From NCBI GenBank assembly GCA_031272305.1, contig JAISUA010000118.1, positions 1 through 8,609 on the forward strand: 8,609 nucleotides of DNA, written 5' to 3'. This stretch comes from Clostridioides sp. GTDB taxonomy: Bacteria > Bacillota > Clostridia > Peptostreptococcales > Peptostreptococcaceae. The notes beneath the pieces were generated by a model. That model saw nothing but the letters and a program-made list of their open reading frames with translations, searched no databases and was not told the origin of the DNA. Shown here piece by piece: positions 1 to 7,847 of this stretch (position 1 is the stretch's first letter; the number at the start of each line of letters is the position of its first letter). A program made the position numbers and the translations under genes.

Positions 1-1458
1 TCATTTGACGAGATATATGATTTGACTGCCATCAGAGTGCTTGTGCCAAGTGTAAAAGATTGCTATGCTGTACTTGGTGTAGTACACACTTTGTGGAAGC
101 CAATGCCAGGAAGATTTAAAGATTATATAGCTATGCCAAAACCAAATATGTACCAATCACTCCATACGACTGTATTAGGTCCAGATGGCGAACCTTTAGA
201 AATACAAATAAGAACTTATGAGATGCATAATATCGCTGAAAATGGTATAGCAGCACACTGGAAATACAAAGAAGGAATACAGGAAACAGTACAGTCTGAT
301 GTCAAATTAAAATGGCTTAGACAACTTATGGAATGGGAAAAAGATGTAAACGACCCTCAAGAGTTTTTGGATGCACTAAAAGAGGATGTATTTACAAGTC
401 AAGTGTATGTATTTACTCCTAGAGGAGATGTAATAGAACTGCCGTTTGACTCAACTCCGATAGATTTTGCATATAGAGTGCATACAAATGTAGGAAACAA
501 ATGTGTTGGAGCAAAAATTGATGGAAAAATTGTTCCACTTGATTATAAATTACAGAATGGAAATATTGTAGAAGTACTTACATCTTCAAACTCAAATGGT
601 CCAAGTAGAGATTGGATAGGCATTGTCAAAACTCCTACTGCCAGAAATAGAATAAGACAATTCTTCAAAAAAGAAAGACGTGAAGAAAATGTAGAACGTG
701 GAAATGCTATTTTAGACAATGAGTTTAAAAGACAGAAACTACCTAAACGAGATACACATATGGACAAATATTTGTTGGCTGTCGCCAAAAAATTCAATCA
801 ACCTAGTGTAGAAGATTTGGTGGCAACAGTTGGTTATGGAGGTATTTTAGGTTCTCAAGTTTCTTCAAAGGTGAAAGAGTTGTACCTTGCTGATATGAAG
901 AAACTGAAAAATACTCAAATACAAGAAAAAGCAGTTGACGAAGTACAAAGACACAACATAGGAGAAAAAGAATACAGCAAAAAACGTAAGAAATCTTCAA
1001 ACCAAGGAGTAAGAGTAAAAGGACTTGGAAATATTCTTGTAAGGTTTGCGAAATGTTGTAATCCACTTCCTGGAGATGACATAATAGGCTATGTCACAAA
1101 AGGAAGAGGAGTGACTGTTCATAGGACAGATTGTCAAAATGTCGTTCTAACAGAAGATAAAGGACAATTTTTGGCAAATAGAATTGTCGAAGTAGAATGG
1201 GAAGAAACAGAAAATAGTACGTTTGAAGCTGAATTGCAAATACACGCTATGGATAGACGAGGAATTGTCAATGATATTACTCATATTATTGCTCTAGACA
1301 AGCTTAGCCTAAGTGGTATAAATGCAAGAAAAGGAAAGAATGCAGATGTAAGTATCAATATACTTGTTGAAGTAGATGGTACTGAACAGTTAGAAAATAT
1401 AATGAAAAAAATCAGAAAAGTTCCTGGAGTTGAAAACGCATATAGAATGAAAAATTAA
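1..1458 (+). CDS. relA: Bifunctional (p)ppGpp synthetase/hydrolase (RelA/SpoT family), 5'-truncated by window
   Basis: The reading frame is open from base 1 (SFDEIYDLTAIRV...) and gives 485 residues to TAA. Full-length Rel proteins are about 730 aa, so the N-terminal HD hydrolase domain and the first part of the synthetase lie upstream. Visible parts, in partial-protein numbering: end of the synthetase domain with the RFKD motif at 38-41 and the catalytic-Glu motif EIQIRT at 67-72; TGS domain at about 135-195 with the conserved YRVHT (His161); a linker; a Cys-rich zinc-finger-like domain with C352, C353, H374 and C378; and a C-terminal ACT domain at about 409-485. In this family RXKD, rather than EXDD, marks the bifunctional Rel/SpoT type, so I infer an intact hydrolase domain upstream. 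The enzyme makes (p)ppGpp from GTP/GDP and ATP when the TGS/ACT half senses uncharged tRNA on stalled ribosomes. It sits upstream of dtd, hisS and aspS, which fits a tRNA-charging operon. The TTG at 22 is not the start; it is an internal Leu codon. Confidence 0.96.
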   Translation, partial: SFDEIYDLTAIRVLVPSVKDCYAVLGVVHTLWKPMPGRFKDYIAMPKPNMYQSLHTTVLGPDGEPLEIQIRTYEMHNIAENGIAAHWKYKEGIQETVQSDVKLKWLRQLMEWEKDVNDPQEFLDALKEDVFTSQVYVFTPRGDVIELPFDSTPIDFAYRVHTNVGNKCVGAKIDGKIVPLDYKLQNGNIVEVLTSSNSNGPSRDWIGIVKTPTARNRIRQFFKKERREENVERGNAILDNEFKRQKLPKRDTHMDKYLLAVAKKFNQPSVEDLVATVGYGGILGSQVSSKVKELYLADMKKLKNTQIQEKAVDEVQRHNIGEKEYSKKRKKSSNQGVRVKGLGNILVRFAKCCNPLPGDDIIGYVTKGRGVTVHRTDCQNVVLTEDKGQFLANRIVEVEWEETENSTFEAELQIHAMDRRGIVNDITHIIALDKLSLSGINARKGKNADVSINILVEVDGTEQLENIMKKIRKVPGVENAYRMKN

Positions 1459-1469
1459 AATACATTTTG

Positions 1470-1544
1470 TTGTATGATTAAGATTTGATTTAGATAAATA
1501 TAGTTTTAAAGATCGTCATACAAAAAATTACAAATCTTATACAA
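1470..1544 (+). promoter_or_regulatory. Two competing inverted repeats in the rel-dtd gap
   Basis: The 102-nt gap between rel and dtd carries a left arm TTGTAT-GATT-AAGATTTG at 1470-1487. It can pair in two ways. TTGTATGA (1470-1477) is an exact 8-bp complement of TCATACAA (1516-1523). Alternatively TTGTAT and AAGATTTG together pair over 14 bp with CAAATCTTATACAA (1531-1544), leaving GATT bulged. The two pairings exclude each other, and the longer one ends just before the dtd ribosome binding site (AGGAG, 1550-1554). No T-run follows, so this is not a classical terminator. No T-box core sequence is visible. A weak promoter-like pair (TTGTTG at 1467, TAGATA at 1491) also falls here but is not convincing. 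It could be an RNA processing or translation-control element, or chance in A/T-rich DNA. Confidence 0.3.
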
Positions 1545-1560
1545 AAGGTAGGAGAAAAAG

Positions 1561-2010
1561 ATGAGAGCTGTTGTTCAAAGAGTTGCTAAATCTAGTGTAA
1601 CAGTGGATTCTGACGTGATTGGTAAAATCGACAGAGGAATAATGGTTTTGCTTGGTGTAACTCACGACGATACATCTGAAGATGTAGATTATATACTAGA
1701 CAAAGTGGTGAACTTGAGAATTTTCGAAGATGAAAATGATAAAATGAATTTGTCGCTTGTAGATGTAGGAGGAGAACTTCTTGTAGTATCACAATTTACT
1801 CTTTATGGCGATGTAAGAAAAGGAAGAAGACCTAGTTTTACAAATGCTGCTAAGCCTGAATTAGCTGATAAATTATACCTTGAACTTGTTGACAAGGCAA
1901 AACAAAAAGGTTTAAATGTAGGCACAGGAAAATTTGGTGCACATATGTTTGTAGATATAACAAATGATGGACCAGTGACAATATTACTGGATTCGAAGAA
2001 AACTTTTTAA
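1561..2010 (+). CDS. dtd: D-aminoacyl-tRNA deacylase
   Basis: This is a 149-aa protein, the usual length for bacterial DTD, starting at ATG with AGGAG six nt upstream. It opens with MRAVVQRV, typical of the family. The two active-site signatures are present: SQFTLYG at 77-83 (with the conserved Thr80) and NDGPVT at 135-140, whose Gly137-Pro138 is the cross-subunit Gly-cisPro motif. GKFGAHM at 123-129 is also conserved. Known family role: a cytosolic homodimer that hydrolyses D-aminoacyl-tRNAs (and glycine mischarged on tRNA-Ala), rejecting L-amino acids through the Gly-cisPro pair and recycling tRNA for protein synthesis. It follows rel, the usual neighbour in many Bacillota, and precedes the metallo-hydrolase gene by 52 nt. 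Nothing in the sequence suggests damage. Confidence 0.97.
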   Translation: MRAVVQRVAKSSVTVDSDVIGKIDRGIMVLLGVTHDDTSEDVDYILDKVVNLRIFEDENDKMNLSLVDVGGELLVVSQFTLYGDVRKGRRPSFTNAAKPELADKLYLELVDKAKQKGLNVGTGKFGAHMFVDITNDGPVTILLDSKKTF

Positions 2011-2062
2011 TAGGAAGTAAGTAGAAGACGAAATTTTTACAATAAAATTCTAGGAGGTAGTT

Positions 2063-2683
2063 ATGAACATTATTAAATTAATAGATAGTTACTGTGGAGT
2101 GAACACATATATTTTATATCCAGATAATAAAAAAGAATGTATAGTAGTCGATCCTGGTGGAAGTTTAGAAGAATTAAAACAAACTATAGAAGAAAATGCT
2201 CTAGATCCTAAATACATCGTATTGACACATGGTCATGGAGATCACATTGGATATGCAGATGAAGTAAGAGATTATTATAAAATACCTATAATAGTGAATG
2301 AAGATGAAAGAAATATGTTGTTAGATTCATCAAAGAATCTATCAAAGACAATGAAATGTGGAATAAAAGAATTTGATGGAGATATATTTGTAAAAAATGG
2401 CGATACATTTGAATTTGGTGGTGAAGTTTTAGAATTTATACACACTCCTGGTCATACAAAAGGTGGAATGTGCATCAAAATTGGCGATGATATGTTGACA
2501 GGAGATACATTATTCACAGGAAGTATAGGTAGAACAGATCTTCCAGATGGAAATTTTGAAGAAATGAAACAAAGTTTGAGAGTTTTATATAAAATGGACG
2601 ACAATATAAAAATATATCCAGGACATGGACCTGCAAGTACAATAGGTCAGGAGAAAAAATCAAATCCTTATATGAAATTTTAG
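2063..2683 (+). CDS. MBL-fold metallo-hydrolase (glyoxalase II-like, YqgX type)
   Basis: This is a 206-aa protein starting at ATG behind AGGAGG (2052-2057, 5-nt spacing). All metal ligands expected of a dinuclear metallo-beta-lactamase fold are visible: THGHGDH at 55-61 (H56, H58, D60, H61), H131 in TPGHTKG, the bridging D148 in TGDTLF, and H188 in YPGHGP. It is close in length to the short Bacillota proteins annotated as hydroxyacylglutathione hydrolase-like and lacks the C-terminal helical substrate domain of true glyoxalase II. A thioester or related small-molecule hydrolase is therefore likely, but the substrate cannot be read from sequence. There is no signal peptide, so it should be cytosolic. 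Its stop codon overlaps the hemZ ribosome binding site, indicating co-transcription and possibly translational coupling. Family assignment is firm; substrate is unknown. Confidence 0.92.
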   Translation: MNIIKLIDSYCGVNTYILYPDNKKECIVVDPGGSLEELKQTIEENALDPKYIVLTHGHGDHIGYADEVRDYYKIPIIVNEDERNMLLDSSKNLSKTMKCGIKEFDGDIFVKNGDTFEFGGEVLEFIHTPGHTKGGMCIKIGDDMLTGDTLFTGSIGRTDLPDGNFEEMKQSLRVLYKMDDNIKIYPGHGPASTIGQEKKSNPYMKF

Positions 2684-2694
2684 GAGAAAGAGAT

Positions 2695-4239
2695 ATGTTT
2701 TTTATTGAAATAAATGGACACGATTATAAATATGAAGTGTCAGAACTTATAAAAATGTTTACAAATGAATTTAAATTTGTTGAACAAAGTAGTGATGATT
2801 TTCTAAATATCGAAGACTTCAAAGAAGGAGATATACTTTTAGAAAATATTTTGGAAGTAAGTGAAACAAATATAATATCTACTATATATATAAAGAAGAA
2901 TATTAAAAACGAACAAACAAATAAAAAAATAAATTCAGATGAACTTATTTGTGTTGATGAGATAGTTGAAGTTGCAGATATAGTCGAATCAGTACCAATG
3001 AAAAAACAATGCAAAGAAGATATCAAAAGAAGTTTTTACAAAGCATTGAACAAGTTGTGTAATTCTTATGTGCCATGGGGAATTTTAACAGGCATTAGGC
3101 CTGTTAAGGTGCTTCATGGTTTAATTACTGATGGATGTAGTGATGAGAGAATAAGAGAAATTCTTAGAAAACAGTATTTAATAAGTGATGAGAAGATAGA
3201 TTTAGCGTTAGAAGTAGCGAAAAGAGAATGTAAATTTATTTATCCTTTAAATAAGGATAAAATTTCATTATATATAAGTATTCCATTTTGTCCTACAAGA
3301 TGTTTATACTGTTCATTCCCATCAAATTCTCTTGAAAAATACGGTCATATGAAAAAATTATATCTTGAAAAATTGACACAGGAGATAAAAGGTGTAGCAA
3401 AAATTATCGAAGAAACGGATAAGACAATAGAAACATTGTACATTGGAGGTGGAACACCTACATCACTTGATGCTTGCGAATTAGAATATTTAATAAATAC
3501 ATTGTACAATGAACTAGATATTTCAAATATTTTAGAGTTTACTGTAGAAGCAGGAAGACCAGATACTATCACGCTTGAAAAATTGCAAACACTAAAAAAA
3601 CTTGGTGTAACAAGGATAAGTATCAATCCTCAAACTATGAATAATGAAACTTTGAAAAAAATCGGAAGAGAACATACAGTTTCAGACATTGTAGATAAAT
3701 TTCATATGGCGAGAGAAGTTGGATTTGACAATATAAATATGGATATTATACTTGGTCTTATAGACGAAGATATAGAAATGGTAAGAAATACTCTTGAACA
3801 GATAAAATTACTTTCTCCAGAAAGTCTTACTGTTCATACTATGGCTATAAAGAGAGCCTCAGAATTAAATAGAAATATGCAAGATTATAAATCGAAACTA
3901 AAAAAAGATGAAGAAATCATACAAATGATTGATTTATCAATGAAATATGCAGATGAAATGGGACTTAAGCCATATTATATGTATAGACAAAAACATATGG
4001 TAGGAAATCTTGAAAACATAGGATATTCTAAAGAAGGATACGAATGTATTTACAATATACAAGTAATGGAAGAAAAACAAAGCAACTTTGCACTTGGAGC
4101 TGGTTCGATTTCTAAATTTGTATATTTAGATGAGAATAGAATAGAAAGAGTTCCAAATGTCAAAAATCTTGAACAATACATTGATAGAGTAGATGAAATG
4201 ATACAAAGAAAACAAGAGGAGGTAAATAAAAATGCTTAA
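2695..4239 (+). CDS. hemZ: Radical SAM protein HemZ (coproporphyrinogen dehydrogenase-like)
   Basis: This 514-aa protein starts at ATG; its AGGAG (2682-2686) overlaps the stop of the preceding gene. Residues 1 to about 185 form the HemZ-specific N-terminal region, including SYVPWGILTGIRPVK near 124-138. The radical-SAM core begins at about 190 with CPTRCLYCSF, giving the 4Fe-4S ligands C199, C203 and C206. GGGTPT at 251-256 and EAGRPD at 286-291 are SAM-binding elements. YRQKHMVGNLENIGYS at 430-445 is a hallmark of the HemZ subgroup. HemN proper has CxxxCxxCxC; here the last position is Phe208, as in HemZ and HemW, so true coproporphyrinogen III decarboxylation is not assured. No other heme gene is visible. 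The last 8 nt overlap the start of hisS. Identification as HemZ is strong; the physiological reaction is uncertain. Confidence 0.93.
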   Translation: MFFIEINGHDYKYEVSELIKMFTNEFKFVEQSSDDFLNIEDFKEGDILLENILEVSETNIISTIYIKKNIKNEQTNKKINSDELICVDEIVEVADIVESVPMKKQCKEDIKRSFYKALNKLCNSYVPWGILTGIRPVKVLHGLITDGCSDERIREILRKQYLISDEKIDLALEVAKRECKFIYPLNKDKISLYISIPFCPTRCLYCSFPSNSLEKYGHMKKLYLEKLTQEIKGVAKIIEETDKTIETLYIGGGTPTSLDACELEYLINTLYNELDISNILEFTVEAGRPDTITLEKLQTLKKLGVTRISINPQTMNNETLKKIGREHTVSDIVDKFHMAREVGFDNINMDIILGLIDEDIEMVRNTLEQIKLLSPESLTVHTMAIKRASELNRNMQDYKSKLKKDEEIIQMIDLSMKYADEMGLKPYYMYRQKHMVGNLENIGYSKEGYECIYNIQVMEEKQSNFALGAGSISKFVYLDENRIERVPNVKNLEQYIDRVDEMIQRKQEEVNKNA

Positions 4240-5500
4240 TAAAGCACCTAGAGGAACTAAAGATATACTACCAAAAGAAGTTTATAAATGGCATTTTGTA
4301 GAAGACAAATTCAAAGAAGTTTGTTCTATATTTAGATATGAAGAAATAAGAACTCCTGTATTTGAGCACACAGAATTATTTGAAAGAGGTGTTGGAGATA
4401 CAACAGATATAGTTCAAAAAGAGATGTATTCTTTCAAAGATAAAGGAGATAGATCTCTTACTCTTAAACCAGAGGGAACAGCTGGTGTTATTCGTGCATT
4501 TATAGAAAATAAAATGTACAGTGATGTTCAACCAACGAAATTTTTCTATATGACACCTTGTTTTAGATATGAAAGACCTCAAGCAGGTAGACAAAGAGAG
4601 TTCCATCAATTTGGAATCGAAGCACTTGGAAGTGATACACCTTCACTTGATGCAGAAGTAATCTCTCTTGCGATACAATTTTTCTCTGAATTAGGAATCG
4701 AAGATTTGATAGTAAGTCTAAATTCAGTAGGATGTCCTAATTGTAGAAAAGAATATGACAAGGTTTTGAGAGCTTACTTAGAATCTAAGAAGGAAGTCCT
4801 TTGCGAAACTTGCAACGAAAGAATGGTCAAAAATCCAATGAGAGTAATTGACTGCAAAGTTCCTACTTGTAAAGAAAATATAAAAGATATTCCTTATATG
4901 TTGGATTATTTGTGCGACGATTGCAGAGAACATTTTGAACTTCTACAAAAATACTTAGAAGAAATGAATATCAATTACAAAATAGACAAGACAATAGTAA
5001 GAGGTCTTGATTATTATAGAAAGACAGCTTTCGAAATAATTGCTGATGATCTTGGTGCACAAAGCACAGTGTGTGCTGGTGGAAGATACGACGGACTTGT
5101 CGAACAAATCGGAGGACCTAAAGGAATCAGTGGAATAGGTTTTGGGCTTGGAGTAGAAAGACTTCTTTTGCTTCTTGAAAATAAAAACAACGAAATAATC
5201 ACTCCTGATGGAGCAGATATTTTTATTGTGACAATAGGAGATGAAGCAAAATTAAAAAGTTTTGGTATATTAAGTGAGCTTAGAAAAAATCATATAACAG
5301 CTGACAAAGACCATGTAGATAGAAGTGTGAAGGCACAATTTAAGTATTCTGATAAGGTAAATGCAAAATATACAGTTGTAATAGGTGAAGATGAACTGAA
5401 AAATGATTATGTTTCACTAAAAAATATGAATACATCAGAACAAAAAAATATAAAATTAAGCAACCTAGTTGAAGAATTAAAAAATTTACTTAATAAATAG
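4232..5500 (+). CDS. hisS: Histidyl-tRNA synthetase
   Basis: This 422-aa class II synthetase attaches His to tRNA-His. It starts at ATG inside the end of hemZ (8-nt overlap) with AGGAGG at 4217-4222, nine nt upstream. Landmarks: RGTKDILP at 7-14; motif 2 FRYERPQAGRQREFHQ at 111-126; the HisA block VRGLDYYRKTAFE at 256-268 with the catalytic Arg257; the HisB block AGGRYDGL at 282-289; motif 3 GFGLGVERL at 303-311; and a C-terminal anticodon-binding domain from about 327. The insertion domain contains four Cys pairs or near-pairs (C168/C171, C191/C194, C208/C213, C228/C231), suggesting metal sites as in other clostridial-type HisRS. It is followed by aspS 31 nt downstream, the classic hisS-aspS pair. 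No T-box leader can precede it, because hemZ coding sequence occupies that space. Two TAG stops occur in tandem. Confidence 0.98.
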   Translation: MLNKAPRGTKDILPKEVYKWHFVEDKFKEVCSIFRYEEIRTPVFEHTELFERGVGDTTDIVQKEMYSFKDKGDRSLTLKPEGTAGVIRAFIENKMYSDVQPTKFFYMTPCFRYERPQAGRQREFHQFGIEALGSDTPSLDAEVISLAIQFFSELGIEDLIVSLNSVGCPNCRKEYDKVLRAYLESKKEVLCETCNERMVKNPMRVIDCKVPTCKENIKDIPYMLDYLCDDCREHFELLQKYLEEMNINYKIDKTIVRGLDYYRKTAFEIIADDLGAQSTVCAGGRYDGLVEQIGGPKGISGIGFGLGVERLLLLLENKNNEIITPDGADIFIVTIGDEAKLKSFGILSELRKNHITADKDHVDRSVKAQFKYSDKVNAKYTVVIGEDELKNDYVSLKNMNTSEQKNIKLSNLVEELKNLLNK

Positions 5501-5512
5501 TAGTTAGATTTC

Positions 5513-5525
5513 AAGGAGAGTGGAG
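5513..5525 (+). promoter_or_regulatory. Two overlapping Shine-Dalgarno sequences deciding the aspS start
   Basis: AAGGAG at 5513-5518 lies only 1 nt before GTG at 5520, too close for initiation there, and 13 nt before GTG at 5532, which is long. A second core, GGAG at 5522-5525, lies 6 nt before GTG 5532, which is ideal. The spacing therefore favours 5532 over 5520 as the aspS start. Confidence 0.6.
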
Positions 5526-5531
5526 AAAAAA

Positions 5532-7319
5532 GTGGAGACAATCGAAGGATTAAAACGTAGTGACTACTGTGGTGACTTGTCATCAAGCGATATAGGTAGA
5601 GAAGTAACACTTATGGGATGGGTTCAAAAGAAAAGAAATTTAGGTGGACTTGTCTTTGTAGATATAAGAGATATAAAAGGAATTTCACAAATAATTTTTG
5701 ATACAGAAGTAAGCAAAGAAGCATTTGAAAAAGCTGAAAAATTAGGTTCAGAATACGTCATAGCAGTAGTAGGAAAAGTATCTGAAAGACAATCAAAAAA
5801 TCCTAATATGAAAACAGGTGACATAGAAGTAATTGCATCTGAACTTAGAGTATTATCAAAATCACAAACACCACCAATTTATATAAAAGATGACGATGAT
5901 GTTTCAGAGGCTCTTAGATTAAAATATAGATACTTAGATCTTAGAAAACCAAGAATGCAAAAGAATTTACTTACAAGACAAAAAGTAACTAATGCAACTA
6001 GAAGATATCTTTCTAATTTAGGATTTTGCGAAATAGAAACACCTTTCTTAATCAATCCGACTCCAGAAGGAGCTAGAGATTATCTTGTACCTAGTAGAGT
6101 GAACCAAGGAAAATTCTATGCACTTCCTCAATCACCTCAATTATTTAAGCAAATGCTTATGGTATCAGGAATGGATAGATATTTCCAAATCGTAAAATGT
6201 TTCAGAGATGAAGACTTGAGAGCAGATAGACAACCAGAATTTACTCAAATAGACTGTGAAATGTCATTTGTTGAAGAAGATGATGTAATATCAACAATGG
6301 AAGGACTTCTAAAGGATATATTCAAAGAAACACTAAATATAGATGTTCAAATTCCATTTAGAAGAATGAAATACAAAGATGCTATGGAAAATTACGGTTC
6401 AGACAAACCGGATTTGAGATTTGGTTTCGAAATCAAAAATATATCTGATATAGTAGCAAACTGTGGTTTCAAAGTATTTTCAGATAGCACTGTAGAAGGA
6501 AAGAGTGTAAGAGGTATCAATGTAAAATCTCACGCTGATTCTTTCACTAGAAAACAAATAACTAGCTTAGAAGACCATGCTAAGACTTACAGAGCGAAAG
6601 GTCTTGCTTGGATGAAAATAACTTCAGAAGGAATAGTATCTCCTATTCTAAAATTCTTCAGTGAAGAAGAAGTGAAGGCTATACTTGAAAGAATGGATGC
6701 AAAAGAAGGAGATTTACTATTATTTGTTGCAGATAGCGACAAAGTAGTGCTTGAATCTTTAGGACAAGTTAGACTTGAAGTTGCAAACAGACTTGGACTA
6801 ATGGACAAAGATGTGTATGAATTTTTGTGGGTGACAGAGTTCCCTCTATTCGAACAAGATGAAGAAACAGGAAAATATTCAGCAGCTCACCATCCATTTA
6901 CATCACCACTTCTTGAAGATATAGATAGATTGGATGTAGAAGACAAATCAATTCTTAGAGCTAGAGCTTACGATATTGTTTTGAATGGTTATGAAATAGG
7001 TGGAGGAAGTATAAGAATATCAGATCCAGAAGTACAACAAAAAATGTTTGATGTTCTAGGATTGTCAGAAGAAAAAGTAGAACAAAGATTTGGATATTTG
7101 TTAGAAGCGTTTAAATATGGTGTACCTCCACACGCTGGACTTGCATTTGGTTTGGATAGACTTGTTATGCTTATTACAAAACAAGATAACATAAGAGAAG
7201 TGATAGCATTCCCTAAAAATCAAAATGCTGTTTGTCCTCTTACAAATGCACCAACAGAAGCAGAAGAAGAACAATTAGAAGAATTAGGAATACAAATAAG
7301 AAAAAGTAATCTGAAATAA
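5532..7319 (+). CDS. aspS: Aspartyl-tRNA synthetase, GTG start
   Basis: This is a 595-aa bacterial-type class II AspRS. I chose GTG 5532 because it gives the typical beginning METIEGLKRSDYCGDL and has GGAG six nt upstream; GTG 5520 would add four residues (599 aa) but has poor spacing. Domains, in 595-aa numbering: an N-terminal OB anticodon-binding domain at about 1-105 with GWVQKKRNLGG; the catalytic core from about 130, with TPEGARDYLVPSR at 177-189 and motif 2 FRDEDLRADRQPEFTQID at 224-241; the bacterial GAD insertion at about 275-415; and motif 3 near 533-545 with GLAFGLDRLVM. The Leu in KKRNLGG matches discriminating AspRS rather than the His seen in non-discriminating enzymes; this is inference from a few known cases. 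It charges tRNA-Asp in the cytosol and pairs with hisS just upstream. Confidence 0.97.
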   Translation: METIEGLKRSDYCGDLSSSDIGREVTLMGWVQKKRNLGGLVFVDIRDIKGISQIIFDTEVSKEAFEKAEKLGSEYVIAVVGKVSERQSKNPNMKTGDIEVIASELRVLSKSQTPPIYIKDDDDVSEALRLKYRYLDLRKPRMQKNLLTRQKVTNATRRYLSNLGFCEIETPFLINPTPEGARDYLVPSRVNQGKFYALPQSPQLFKQMLMVSGMDRYFQIVKCFRDEDLRADRQPEFTQIDCEMSFVEEDDVISTMEGLLKDIFKETLNIDVQIPFRRMKYKDAMENYGSDKPDLRFGFEIKNISDIVANCGFKVFSDSTVEGKSVRGINVKSHADSFTRKQITSLEDHAKTYRAKGLAWMKITSEGIVSPILKFFSEEEVKAILERMDAKEGDLLLFVADSDKVVLESLGQVRLEVANRLGLMDKDVYEFLWVTEFPLFEQDEETGKYSAAHHPFTSPLLEDIDRLDVEDKSILRARAYDIVLNGYEIGGGSIRISDPEVQQKMFDVLGLSEEKVEQRFGYLLEAFKYGVPPHAGLAFGLDRLVMLITKQDNIREVIAFPKNQNAVCPLTNAPTEAEEEQLEELGIQIRKSNLK

Positions 7320-7352
7320 ACAGATGTTAATGTGCATATGTGGATATGTACA

Positions 7353-7358
7353 AGGAGG
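7353..7358 (+). promoter_or_regulatory. Shine-Dalgarno setting the GTG start of the RseC-family gene
   Basis: AGGAGG ends 7 nt before GTG 7366. The upstream in-frame ATG codons (for example 7324) lie before this site and have no ribosome binding sequence of their own. They would also add a non-conserved 14-residue extension, so GTG 7366 is the better start. Confidence 0.85.
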
Positions 7359-7365
7359 ATTTTTA

Positions 7366-7809
7366 GTGTTAGAAAAAGGATACATTGTAGAAATTGTAGA
7401 CGAAAAGACTGCAAAAGTTAGAATTAAGCAACACTCAGCTTGTGAACACTGTGGAAAATGCAAGACTTTATCCACAGAAAGTGGATATATTGTTGTTGAA
7501 GCTGACAATTCTTACGGTGCAATGATGGGTGATTTGGTAGAAGTAAATATGGAAAGTGTCAATGTACTAAAAGCTACAGCTATAGTTTATTTATTTCCAC
7601 TGATGGCACTTTTGATAGGAACGATAGGTTCAAATTATTTGCTAAAAAGTTTTGGATTTGGAGCAAATATCAATGTAGAAGTTGTAAGTGCAATAGTTGG
7701 ACTTGTTCTTACAGGATTTACTTATCTTTTGATAAAAAGAAGAGATAAGAATTTCAGAGATAGTGGAAATTTCATTCCTATTATAACTAGAATATTGATA
7801 GATTTATAG
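7366..7809 (+). CDS. SoxR-reducing system protein RseC family, membrane protein
   Basis: This is a 147-aa protein from GTG 7366, close to the usual RseC/MucC length. The N-terminal part is a soluble domain of the family pattern: LEKGYIVEIVDEKTAKVRIKQ leads into SACEHCGKCK with C26, C29 and C32, then a beta-rich stretch ending GDLVEV at about 55-60. Two hydrophobic segments follow at about 69-92 and 104-123, the second ending in positively charged KRRDK, so a two-helix inner-membrane protein with cytosolic ends is likely. In proteobacteria RseC associates with Rsx/Rnf-type electron transfer and SoxR reduction; in Bacillota the role is not established, and no Rnf genes are visible here. The three Cys could bind a metal or Fe-S centre. 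It is the last operon gene: 46 nt after aspS and followed by a terminator. Confidence 0.85.
   Translation: MLEKGYIVEIVDEKTAKVRIKQHSACEHCGKCKTLSTESGYIVVEADNSYGAMMGDLVEVNMESVNVLKATAIVYLFPLMALLIGTIGSNYLLKSFGFGANINVEVVSAIVGLVLTGFTYLLIKRRDKNFRDSGNFIPIITRILIDL
7468..7476 (+). promoter_or_regulatory. Perfect DnaA-box match (TTATCCACA) inside the RseC-family gene
   Basis: TTATCCACA is the exact consensus 9-mer for DnaA. One-mismatch relatives lie nearby: TGTGGATAT at 7339-7347 and TGTGGAAAA at 7450-7458 (both minus orientation). It sits in coding sequence, so it may be coincidental. Confidence 0.35.
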
Positions 7810-7847
7810 AATAAATATTTATCCCAAAAATTCTTTTGATTTTTGAT

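Noticed and set aside
22..1458. TTG at 22 as the start of the Rel-family gene
   Set aside because: The same frame is open to base 1 and reads conserved family sequence (SFDEIYD) before the TTG. The codon is an internal Leu in a truncated gene.
1459..1560. Terminator or T-box between rel and dtd
   Set aside because: The inverted repeats are not followed by a T-run, and no T-box core (GGTGGNACCGCG-like) is present.
7324..7365. ATG 7324 as the start of the RseC-family gene
   Set aside because: It has no Shine-Dalgarno, and the added residues do not fit the family. AGGAGG with 7-nt spacing points to GTG 7366.
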